A DNA stretch of 64,000 nt from Zingiber officinale (lineage: Eukaryota; Streptophyta; Magnoliopsida; Zingiberales; Zingiberaceae), in contig NC_055992.1 of assembly GCF_018446385.1 (NCBI RefSeq), positions 98,784,947 through 98,848,946 on the forward strand. Direction: 5' to 3'. Numbering within the stretch: position 1 is the stretch's first letter; every line of letters starts with the position of its first letter. A model generated the notes under the pieces. That model did not search any database, was not told where the DNA came from, and worked only from the letters and a program-made list of their open reading frames with translations. Positions 23,946 through 35,500 of this stretch are shown piece after piece. A program made the translations under genes and the position numbers.

Positions 23946-24592
23946 AAACTTGTTTGAAAAATTCAATTCATGTTTAAAAAAATATTGCTTTCAATATATT
24001 GAGTTAAATATTTAAGGGCATGGATATAATCAGGAGAACTAACCCAACATATAAAATATAGTTTCATGTTAATCCGAAATAATTTGGTCCATTAGCTGAA
24101 TTTTTTTGAATACGGATTGAATATTTCAAATATATTCATATTCAAAAAATAATTGCTCTCAATATATTGAGTTAAATTGATATTTGAGGACATGGATATA
24201 ATCAAAAGAGGTACACGAACACATAGGAATTAGTTCATATCGATCTGAAGTTATTTGGTCCATCAACTGATTGTACCAAATATGAAATTAACGTTTTAGG
24301 ACATAAATATAATCGTAGAGATAACTAAATATACAAGAACTATTTTAATGTCAATTTGAGATTATTTGATGTATCAATTAATTTTATTTAAAATCGATTT
24401 TCAAAAAAAATAAATCAGTTGACTAATTTAAGTCTGAGTCATTTATTTAAAATTTTAACATAAAGTAAAATTAATTAAATTGATCTACAAAATTTATATA
24501 AGGGTAAAATGAAAAATTAATACTGATAATTGTAAAATTACCTTATATGATTTAATCATTTTAAAATTTACGTACGTGGTTCATTAAAAGCC
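23946..24592. repeat. Right part of the foldback-like inverted-repeat element
   Basis: It contains the same sub-blocks as 2690-4145 (CAATATATTGAGTTAAAT, GGACATGGATATAATCA) and then an outer segment, 24400-24500. The reverse complement of that segment matches 2585-2690. The ACGTACGTGGTTCA end at 24580-24592 resembles the reverse complement of the left end near 2476. Confidence 0.6.
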
Positions 24593-25395
24593 GAACTTCC
24601 AATTATAAACAACAAAAGCGTGGGTCTCGTGGCAACGAATGGTATCTCTGTCCTCGGATATCCTCATGTCCAATCCAAACGCTGAGGTGGCAAGCAGCCA
24701 CCATGTCCACATCGGTCATGATATTTTTTTAACGATAATAAAAATAACATCCCTTGTTTTTTTTCGTCACAAAAGTTAGAAGAGCGCTGGTTATCAAAAG
24801 AACCCAGTCCACCAATAATTCATGCAGAATCTTCAATGATATCGTTCCTATTATTATCTACTTCTAAATCTTAAATAAACACGTTACTATAATATTTTAT
24901 TATTTTATTAAGAATTTAAAATTTTTTAATAGCTAATTCTCAATTAATGGGATGAAATTTAAAATTAAATTATGTTAATATTTTTTATGTTAAAAATAAT
25001 TTTAAAATTTATTAATTATTTTTCTTATTAATCAATTAGGGATTTAAAGTTTGAGACTAAGATAGTGTATTATTAAGAATTTTTCTCATTAACTAGTGAT
25101 TGTGCACACACGTATCGCGTGTGTAATATAATACATTGAAATCACATTGACCATTTTATAATGAAATTATATTAATTAAAGTATTTTAGTATTAAAATAC
25201 TAAAATAGAATCATTAGTAGAGTAAAGTACCTGACTTTTGAAAATCTGAATTATTTGGGGCTTTGAAAATCCAAATTGTTTGAATTTAATATTTTTTTTT
25301 TGGGTAGTGTTTGGGTAAAATACTAGTGTAATGGGCTTCCCTATGAAAAAAATTAATTTAATTTAATATTATACTTATCTTAATAAAAAAACTAA
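24593..25395. other. AT-rich intergenic DNA
   Basis: No gene is seen. A short GC-richer piece (24600-24720) and a CACACACGTATCGCGTGTGT palindrome-like motif near 25108 are the only landmarks. Confidence 0.4.
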
Positions 25396-25887
25396 GAAAA
25401 ATATATATTTTTAACATTGTCGGCCTAAAATATTTATAAAAATTTCTTTGATCTTAGTGTTGTCAATTCTAAGAAGTGGGACTAAAGAGAACTATATTTT
25501 TTTATATAAAACAATAAGAGAAAATTAATGATGAGAAAATTTCATAATAATACGCGGAGCTTCGAACTCTAGATCACTGATTGTTTCGCTTGTGGAATTA
25601 TTAATAAACCTTAGAAGTATTTTTAGTGTGAATAGAAAAAAGGATAATAACTTAAATTCATTTTAAGTTTCACCAAAGTTAATTAGTAAAGGGGGAAATT
25701 TTTTAATAAAATAGTAAGATTAATCAGATATCTAAAATTTAAAATTCTAACGTATTATTGAAAATTCTTCTTATTAGTAATTTTCTATGGCTCTGTTTAA
25801 TTTCACATCTTAGAATTAACAACACTATAAATAGAGAAACTTTTATAAATATCTTAGGCCGTCGATATTAGAACGTATATATTTTTC
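25396..25887. mobile_element. Hairpin-type MITE, about 490 bp
   Basis: Left arm 25396-25490 and right arm 25800-25887 are reverse complements with roughly 80 per cent agreement over about 90 bases. Shared landmarks are GGCCTAA, ATATTTATAAAA, GTTTCT, TAGTGTTGT and AATTCTAAGA. The interior has no frame. No clear target-site duplication was found, so the superfamily is open. Confidence 0.65.
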
Positions 25888-26039
25888 AATTTTTTGTTTG
25901 GCCTTTACCAATAAAAAATATTATTTAGTTATTTATAGGAAATATTTATTTTATAAAATTTATATGTATTTAGGTATTATATTACGCAATAGGTACATTA
26001 TGGATAATAATGAAATAACTAGATAAATTATTTTTCTAA

Positions 26040-26566
26040 AAGTACGAAGGGCTTCGTTTGGGGCAAACTGAAAATTGGCAATGGAACAAGTCGCGTACAA
26101 AGCACGTGAGGGACAGCTGTAGTTGATCCAGCCTTGACCAGGGTCGCACGCTTAAAACGGCTCCCTGCATTCCGTTTCGCTGCCCTTCACTTCTCCCGTA
26201 TTACTCCTTCCTCTGCTCCTTCTCAATTCTCAGTCATCGCCGTCGCATAGCCATCGGGATCTTGCCGCCTTTGCCCTTCCTTGCTCGATTTAGCTTGTCG
26301 AGTGCCGAGGCGCCACCTTGCTCCTTCCTCTGCTCCAAACCCTTCGAGGCCCGTTCCCGCCTTCCTTGACGGCTGCTCGTTTTGGGGGAATCTTTGGCCG
26401 TTTTACTTCTTGGAGCTATAATCATTTCGTTTTCCTTCCTACGGATCATACCGGAGCTGAATTTTTTTTTTCCGTGGTTCGTTCGCTGCACGATTTCAGC
26501 TATTCTGATGGCGGGTTGAGAAGTTACCAGCTGCAACTACAGCGTGCGGGTTGAAACAGAAGACTC
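26040..26566 (+). promoter_or_regulatory. eIF3J promoter and 5' UTR
   Basis: GC content rises sharply at about 26050. A pyrimidine-rich stretch at 26180-26235 (CTTCACTTCTCCCG, CTCCTTCTCAATTCTC) is typical of a plant transcription start and leader for translation-machinery genes. No ATG-started frame of note precedes the eIF3J ATG at 26567. No clear TATA box is seen. Confidence 0.5.
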
Positions 26567-26579
26567 ATGGCTGATTGGG
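26567..26579 (+). CDS. EIF3J: eIF3J exon 1 (coding part)
   Basis: ATGGCTGATTGGG encodes MADW plus one base. The donor GTTAGT follows at 26580. The 13-nt coding part explains why no open frame flags it. Confidence 0.85.
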
Positions 26580-29500
26580 GTTAGTCGTCTTCCAACCGTC
26601 GAATAGATGTGAACTAGTTTCAATCTATTGATTTAAGTTGTTGTTGGTCGAGAAAAGGATTATTCTTTCTTTGTTTATTTCGCCGAATGAATTTTGAACG
26701 CGAATTTACTGCCTTTTATTTTAGCTTCTCCTGAGTTTTGTTATCTATTTTTTTCTCCCGTTAGTAAGTTTTTCTTACGATAATTGATTTAAGGTTCAGG
26801 AAAGTACACTGTTGCAGTCAATCTGCTAAACAGATCAACCCGCTTATACCGACCCGAATCGAACTTAAAAAAAAAAAAATCCGCCGGATATAGGGCCGGA
26901 TGTAGGGTCCTGATATTGCATTATCCGATCTAGTAAGGTCAGATAATTTTTTATCCCAATAACCGAACCAACTCGATCCGCGATCACCCTTACTTATAGC
27001 AACTACTGTCGATAAGTTGCTACACGTTGTAGTAGTTACTACCAATAAGCTGCTACACGTTGTAGCAGCTATTGGCGATTAGCTGCTATAACGTGTACGT
27101 GTAGCAACTACTGACGATTAGCTGCTGTAACGTGTAGTGAATAATGTCTATTATCATTTTAAAATATTTTTTTTTGTTTTATATTTATATTTTATATTTC
27201 ATTGGATATAGGGTCGGATATCCAAATAACTGACAATCCGTCGGATATCTGATACATAATAATCGTCGGATATAGGACCGGATGTAAGTCCTAATATTAT
27301 ATTATCTGATCTAGTAGGATCGGATAGTTTTTTACCCTAATAATCGAACCAACCCGATCCGCGATCACTTTTGCGTTTTTTTTTTATTGTAAATATAGCA
27401 ACTCATTAGTCTCTTCAGTTTCCACTTTAGCAACTGCCCCTACACAACATCAAATATTTATTACATCAATAGTAAATAAGTTACGTTTACATTTGTTTCT
27501 TAAATCTTAACTAGCTGTCGTACAGAGCATCACATATATTCAGGCTCAAGCAACACAATAGCACTGAGCAAATATGTTAATTCAAATTTATCAGTATGCA
27601 ATGAAATGGTGACAACGATTGGTGTTTTGTTTTTGTTTAAAAGATCCTACTTAGCATTTTTTTCTTTGATCATCCGGCATAATTTCATATATAACTTCTC
27701 TTGATGTTACAAAATGATTTTAGTTTCTAGACTCCTTTTCTTCAAGTGTAATTCCATATACTATTTCTCTTGATGTTATCAATTGATTTTACTCTCTGGA
27801 CTCTTCTTTTCAGTCTTTTAAAGAAAATATGATTGTAGCATAGGTTCAGCAAGTTGGACTAAATGTGGACAGTATGAGTAGTATTTTGGAAGCAGTTTAG
27901 ATATTAGCTTATTATGCGTCTGAGGCAAGGGATCACATCGCACAACATTATGTGTTGTCTCTCATACGTAGTTAACTTCAATAAACAAGAGTTTTTGTTG
28001 TCCACATATGTATCATATGCAGCTTGTATATGTAGAGACCCCAAATATCACAAGTGTGGTTTATGCAAAACAGTTTTGGTCGAATCAAATCAAATAGAAA
28101 TCTTGTTATTGCTTGCACTGATCTCTACTCAAATCATGAGGGTTTTCTGATATTTCTTTTCATTCACATTTACAAAACTATGCTTTTTGATGGAGTATTT
28201 TTAAGTGTTAACTTAAAACGGTTGGCTTGTTACATAGAAATTATATGCATGCTAGTTACATAGTATATTATTGATTAATTTGTATTTTTCTACAGTAGGT
28301 TCTACATTGTAGAGTTACATGTATTTTTTTTATGTTGTATTATACCATAGATTGATTATTATATATTTTTTATAGATTTATGCTAAACATTTATATCAAT
28401 ATTAATTATTTTTAATTTCTCTAACATGAACCACATGCGTCAACATATCCATCTGCGTAACTAGGCAATCACATATTGCCCATATATTTCAGGTGTGAGT
28501 ATATTGTGGGAAACTTTTAAGTATAGACCCATACTAGAACTATTGAAGTTTTGTATCTCAAAAAATGTCTAGAATTGCATTAAATTTATGAGTTGAGTGG
28601 ATTAAAGAAAGTGCACTTTGAACTAAGGGAGTGCTTGCTTCATTGAAAGGAATGAGAATAAGAATGGGATTGATAGAAGTAGGGAATGGAAATGGGGGCT
28701 TTCCCATTCCCCTCTTTTTACTAGGGAATGACTCATTCCCATGTTTAGGGTAATGAATCCATGGGACCCACTACTAATCTCCCAAACCAAACACCCACTT
28801 TCAATCCATTTCCCATTCCTTACTCTCATTCGATCCTACCAAGCACCCCCTAAGGATAATCAAGTTGTCTGACACTGTAATGAAGTTATGCAAAAATGTC
28901 ATTGGTGAGGGGGAAAAATGTATAATGCGTATGATGTCAGCCATTTTTCACTGCATCAATTTAAGTTGTTCAAACACTTCTCCGATCGGTGATGATCCTG
29001 TCCGAACTATGAGTTGATGAAGGTTGGGAACGTGGCACTCTTTGCTGGCTTCGTATAGACGGCGGGATGAGATGGACCTCTAGTGAACCTGCAACAAAGT
29101 CAGGCCGGGAAGGGGTTCCCGGCGACGACCCTCCGACGCTCAAGTCAGGCGAGAAGAAAACTGGAGCAAGACAATGAGAACTGTAGCTACAGTGTGGATG
29201 ATTGCATACCTCCGCTGAAGCTTAGGGGTCCTTATATAGGACCCCGGGGAGGTGCGTGCACGCTTCCCGAGGCGTGCACGCTTCCCCAAACATACCTCCA
29301 ACATGGATGTCAGAAAAAGCATGTCCGATATCATTCCGCAACCGTCCGAGCATATCCCTGACGAGACAGTGGAAACTTCTAACGTACGATTCTGTGTACG
29401 GCCTGACCGTCGACCACGCCGATTGTTGACGGCAGCTGTCTCTAAGCTGATCTCCCCATCTGTCCCTTTTGTCTTTTTCTATCTTTCGTCTATCCCTGGG

Positions 29501-32500
29501 TCGGGCGGGCCGGCCGCCCAGCGCTCCAGGCGCGCGGGGATGTGAGTGTATCGGACCGAGTGGGAAGGCCCCCGGTCATGTGCTCGGATGAGATTGTGCC
29601 ACCTTGATCTGCGACTCAGCCGAGCGGCTTGGCCGCTCGGCACAGAAATTCATTTACCTTGCGTCGGAAACCCGACCTGTGATCGAGTTGTCTTTCGTCC
29701 GACTTAGGAGATTCTGCTCGGCAGGACTTTAGGGTCGACCCTCTTGACCTTTGACTCCTACGTGTTACTGACCTCCTCCTAGGCGGGTTCCCCGTCCTTA
29801 CCACCGGATCACGTGCCTCCTCCTCAAGTCTAGTCGAAGGAGGCACTAAGTCCGACTGACTGGACTGCGAGTTGGGCCGAGTGACAGCCGTTCTCCCCCT
29901 TTCAAAAATGTCATTCCGCTTGGCCAAAATGAAGACAAGTATCGCCGTTCGGCCTCCTACTAATGATTGCCCTGCCGAGCCGCTGGCGGTCAACGCCGAT
30001 GTCCCTAGGATCTCCCTGGAATGCGTGCAAATCCTTACCATTAAGGTTGAGCACGCGACCCCTGCCTCGTAATGGGGCTCATTAAATGTGCTCCTGTGAC
30101 CTGATGCCACGTGTTACCGCTGCCGTCATCGTACGGCTGCGGCGTCGCGTCCGATGGGACCTTCGGCGGTTTAAAATGAGCGGTTGGATGCAGGCTTTGG
30201 ATCTTGTGACCTGCATCCGATGGCTCGAGAGAATTGAACCCATCCTTATAAAGCCTTCGTCACCCTTCTCCGCCACAATTTCGCAGTCTTGCGTTCAGAA
30301 GCCTCCGCTTGCGCTCAGTGCACCGAAGAACTTGCTCCCTGACATTCCGACGACTCCTCGTCCTCTTTTTTCGACCGTCCTCTTTTCTGTAAGGATCCCT
30401 TGCCTCTTTCTCCTTGGTTCTCGTGTTTTCTTTGCATTCTTCGCCGTGTTCTTGCTTCTTGGTCACTGTTCCGTTCATCTTCCCCATTGAGCCCCTTGCT
30501 TTTTCTTCTGACTTCGCCTTTTCCACTATTCCGGCCATGGCTAGTTCTTCCCAGCCCTCAGACCTCGCCCCCGCCCCGTGGTATACTACCATGGAGTCAT
30601 GGTTCGATCAGCGTGACACGGAGGGCCTAGTTAACGCTTTTGATCTTCCCTCTGATTTCGAACTTATTCTGCCCTCGCCTTCCGCCCGGCCGCACAAACC
30701 GCCGCTCGACACTGTTTGTTTTTTCTGCGATCAATTTGTGGCCGGTCTGCGCTTTCCTCTTCATCCATTTATCGTAGAAGTCTGTAATTTCTTCGGTATT
30801 CCGCTCGGCCAGCTGGTACCGAATTCCTTTCGCCTTTTGTGTGGAGTTGTTGTGTTATTCAAAATCCACAATATTCCCCTCCGCCCGGAGGTTTTTTACT
30901 ACTTCTACTACCCCAAGCAATCCGAGCTGGGCACTTATCTGTTCCAGTCTCGGATCGGCTTGGTCTTCTTCGATAAGATGCCTACCTCCAACAAACATTG
31001 GAAGGAATACTTTTTCTTCCTTCGTCTTCTCGAACGGCTCCCCTTCTTGACTAAGTGGCAGGTCGGACCACTGACCTCCCCCAAGCTGAAGAGGTACAAG
31101 ACCCGGTCGGACTATCTCCAGGCCGCGAATATGCTGGCCGGCCTCAAGTTCGATATCAATAAGCTTATACCAGAAGGGGTGATGTATATGTTCGGCCTGA
31201 GTCCGAGACGAACCAAGCTCCCGAACACCTTCGGTAAGAAGTTCATCTTTGTCTGTAATTTGCGTCTAACTGATTTTCTTATTTTTCTTTCACAGCTAAC
31301 ATTGTGATGGAGTCCGTCCTGTTCGGTATCCTGAAGAAGAAAGGCGGCAGCAATTGAGGCAGCAGCAGCCAAGGAAATGGAGCAGCTGAACATCGCTCCG
31401 GTCAGCTCTCACGAAGGTGAGAGCGAAGCGGACGCTGGGGAGTCGGCCGCTCCGACCGCCCCTATGGAGGTGACGGGCGAGGTAACCACTAGCAGGGGTC
31501 CGACTGCCAGCGATTCCGAACCGGAAGATGATCTCCCCCTCAACCGAAAGAGACGCAGGATGGAGGCGCCCCTGCGCTCGGCCATTTCCGCGATACAAGC
31601 GTCCGAGCGGGCGGGCGTTCCTTCCCCGAGAGAGCAGGTGACGTCTATTGAGGCCATCTCTTCCAACCTGACCCCTTCCTAGCTGGAATTGCCGGCAGAT
31701 CCCATCGCGGCTCAGCCAGTCCGCTCCCTGCCTCCGGCGCCTCGGAGGGTTCGTCGCTCGGCCATACTTTCCGCGCCGTCCGCCCCAGCATCTGATCCCT
31801 TCGCGTCCGCTTACACGACGCCGGGCAGGCGCCGCACCATTAAGGCCACTCTGCATCTTCCTACCGAGGATTATCTTGCGGAGTCGGATCAACCCACGGC
31901 TCTTGAGCACATGATCGCCATCCGGGGGCCGCTAGCCGAGGTATGGGCGGATGCCCGAGCTCGCGTTGTCGTAATACCTCCCGGTCTGCTAGCTAACAGT
32001 CACATGCGTCATGCCACCGACGTAAGTCTTCTGTCCACCCAAACATCTTTGTATCGTCTCCCCGTTCGGCACTAAAAAGTTCCTTTTCCGTTAGTGTTGG
32101 GTGGAAGATGTAGCGGTTGCCACTCGTCTAGCGATGCTGGAAGAAGAGCTGAAGCATCTCAAGACTTTTGGCGGGCCGTCCTCTTCTCAGGGCCCTTCAT
32201 ATATCGAGTTGCAGAAGGAGCTGGCCAAGACCAAGGAGCTGCTAGATGCCGAGCGGAAGAAGACAGCCGATCAGGCGTACATGCTGAACCAACTCGAAAA
32301 GCATGTCAAAACTTATGACCGCAAGATAGAACTTGCGACCACTCGGAAGAATAATGCCATCGTCGATCTGGAAGCGAAGAATGTGGAGGCCCGCGCCCTG
32401 GAACAACGGGTAAAGGAATTGGCGGATCTACTGGACAGTGAGAAGAAGGGTCGTTCGGCCGAGGTGGTGGCTCTCAAGGACGAGCTGAAGACCTTGCGGG

Positions 32501-35500
32501 AGGCCCTTGAGGTCTCTCGCTCTGCTCTCAAGGAGTATCAGGAGGCTAAGCCGAGCCGATTCGCCGTACTGAGGCAAAAGTACATCCGCTCGGATGAGTT
32601 CGTTCAGAAGGTCTGCGATCGGCTCGTCCATGCCTTCGAGTTGGCTATTACAGCAACGGCGGATTATTTGAAGGCAAAGGGTCATCTTCCGGAGTCCTTC
32701 CTGCTTCACGTCCGCGAGCATGCTACCCTTCTTACCACTGTGCCGAAGGATGGTTTTGACTTTCTAGAATGAAGTGTTTTTGTAGTTATGTCGCTCGGTC
32801 AACGAACTTCCCCTTTTGTTTTATGAAAATTTTCTCGCGCTTTGCTGGTTTACTCTTTCTGGTCTAACATAGATAGTCGTATATCCCGAGCGGGTTGTGT
32901 TGATTTCCTCCTGTCTTCTAATAATTGACACTCGTCTCTTGTTAGCCGTTGCGCTTCAATGTTGCCTCTGGGCGATCCTCAAGCCGCGCGGGCTCATAGT
33001 CGCCGATTAGACTCTGAGCTTTAACGTCGCCGCTCGACAGTCTTCCGAGCGGGATATTTATGGTCGCCGCTTCGACCCTAGAGTTTAACGTCGCCGCTCG
33101 ACGATCTTCCGAGCGGGATATTTATGGTCGTCGCTTCGACCCTAAAGTTTAACTTTCACCCAACTCGGTACGGCTGGAGATGATTTGCGCTCCATAGTCG
33201 CTCTAGCCGCCGTCCGTCCTCATCTTCAAGGTAGTAGGTACCCGATCGGAGCTTCTCGATGACTTTAAAAGGCCTTGTCCAAGGGGCCTCCAGCTAGCTT
33301 ACATTGCCGACCGGTTTCACCTTTTTCCACACCAGGTCGCCGACCTAGAATGCTCTGGGAATTACTCGCCTGTTGTAGTTTTACTTCATCCTCTGTCGGT
33401 ACGCCGTTAGCCGGACAGCTGCTTTGGCTCGCGCCTCGTCCACCAGATCTAGTTCGAGTAATCTCCGCTCGGCATTGTCTCCGTCGTAGTTCTGGACTCG
33501 ATCGGACTCTATGCCCACTTCGACCGGGATGACCGCCTCTCCTCCGTATACCAAGTGGAACGGAGTAACACCCGTTCCTTCCTTTGGGGTCGTTCGGATC
33601 GCCCAGAGTACGTCTGGCAGCTCGTCCACCCAACTTCCCCCAATGTGATCGAGCTGAATACGAAGAATTCGAAGGATTTCCCGGTTGGCTACTTCGGCTT
33701 GACCGTTGCTCTGAGGATATGCTACGGAAGTGAAATGCTGCTCGATGCCATACCCCGCACACCATTCTCCAAGCTGCTGACCGACGAACTGTCGCCCATT
33801 ATCAGACACGAGCCTACGAGGAACACCGAACCGACATATTATATGTTGTCAGATGAACTTTTTGACCATCTGCTCCGTTATCTTTGCCAGCGTTTCGGCC
33901 TCGACCCACTTGGAGAAATAGTCGACCGCCACTAGTAGGAACTTCCGCTGCCCGGTCGCCATGGGGAAAGGTCCCACGATGTCCATGCCCCACTGATCGA
34001 ACGAGCAGGACACTGTAGATGTCTTCATCTCCTCCGCTGGCCGATGGGAGAAGCTGTGGTACTTCTGGCAGGACAAACAAGCAGCGACGGTCCACCCAGC
34101 ATCCTCGTGCAGGGTGGGCCAAAAGAACCCGGCTAGCAGAATCTTCTTCGCCAATGATCGACCGCCCGGGTGCCCCCCACAAGTCCCCTGGTGCACTTCC
34201 TCCAGTATGTACTTTGCGTCTTCCGAGCTGACGCACTGCAGCAACGGTCGAGAAAAAACCTTTTTGTAGAGTTGATCCCCGATAAGGGTGAACCGACCGT
34301 CTCTTCTTCTTAACAATTGGGCCTCGCCCCGATCGGATGGCGTGGCTCCCGATCGCAGGAATTCGACTATGGCCGTTCTCCAGTCACCTGGGAACGTGAG
34401 GCCCTCCATCTTGTCGATATGAGCCACCAAGGATACTTGCTCGATCGACTGCTGGATCACCACCGGTGTTATCGAGCTGGCAAGTTTTGCTAATTCGTCC
34501 CCCGCCTGGTTCTCCGTTCGGGGTATCTTCTGTATGACTACCTCCCTGAAGTTGGGTTTAAGCTTTTCGAAGGCTTCCGCGTAGAGCTTGAGCCTCGCAT
34601 TATTTATCTCAAAAATGCTTGAGAGCTGCTGGGCGGCAAGCTGAGAATCCGAGTAAAGGATTACTCGGCCGGCCCCCACATGCCGGGCGGCCTGCAAGCC
34701 AGCTATGAGGGCTTCATATTTTGCTTCATTATTTGTTGCTCGATAGTCCAACCGGACATACAGATGCATCCACTCTTCCTGAGGAGAATGTAGCAAGATA
34801 CCAATCCCACTTCCGAGCCGAGTGGATGATCTGTCTACAAATACTTTCCATAAAGCTTCAGGTTCGGGATTCTGTACCTCCGTTACGAAATCTACAAAGG
34901 ACTGCGACTTAATCGCCGAGCGGGGTTGATATTGGATGTCAAATTCATTGAGCTCCGTTGTCCACTCGATGAGCCGCCCGGATGCTTCTGGATTTAGGAG
35001 CACTCTTCCTAGCGGGCTGTTCGTCATGACGATGATCGTATGTGCTAAGAAATAAGGGCGGAGCCTTCGTGCGACCAAGACCAGCGCGAAAGCGAGCTTC
35101 TTGAGACCGGTATAGCGGGACTCAACGTCTTTTAAAATGTGACTAAGGAAATACACGGGCTGCTCTTCCCCGTCCTCTTTCACCAGCGCCGAGCCAACAG
35201 CATGCTCGGTTGATGACAAATATATACGGAGCGGTTCGCCTATGTTCGGCTTAGCCAGTACAGGTAACGAATTCAAATAGACTTTCAAGTCTTCAAACGC
35301 CCGATCACACTCCCCGTCCCACTGAAATTTGGTAGCTTTACGCAAGATCTTGAAGAAAGGTAGGCTCCGGTCGGCCGTTCTGGAGATGAATCGCGATAAC
35401 GCCGTTATCCGACCGGTAAGATGCTGCACTTCCCTCAGGTTCTTGGGAGGCGACATATCCTGTAGCGCTTTCACCTTGCTAGGGTTCGCCTCTATACCCC

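Noticed and set aside
29083..29545. Frames duplicated at 38592-38881
   Set aside because: These are the two Gypsy-2 LTRs.
30537..32772. The PF04195-like gene as an ordinary host gene within the eIF3J intron
   Set aside because: It lies between the LTRs of Gypsy-2, and the same gene occurs at the same place in Gypsy-1, so it belongs to the element.
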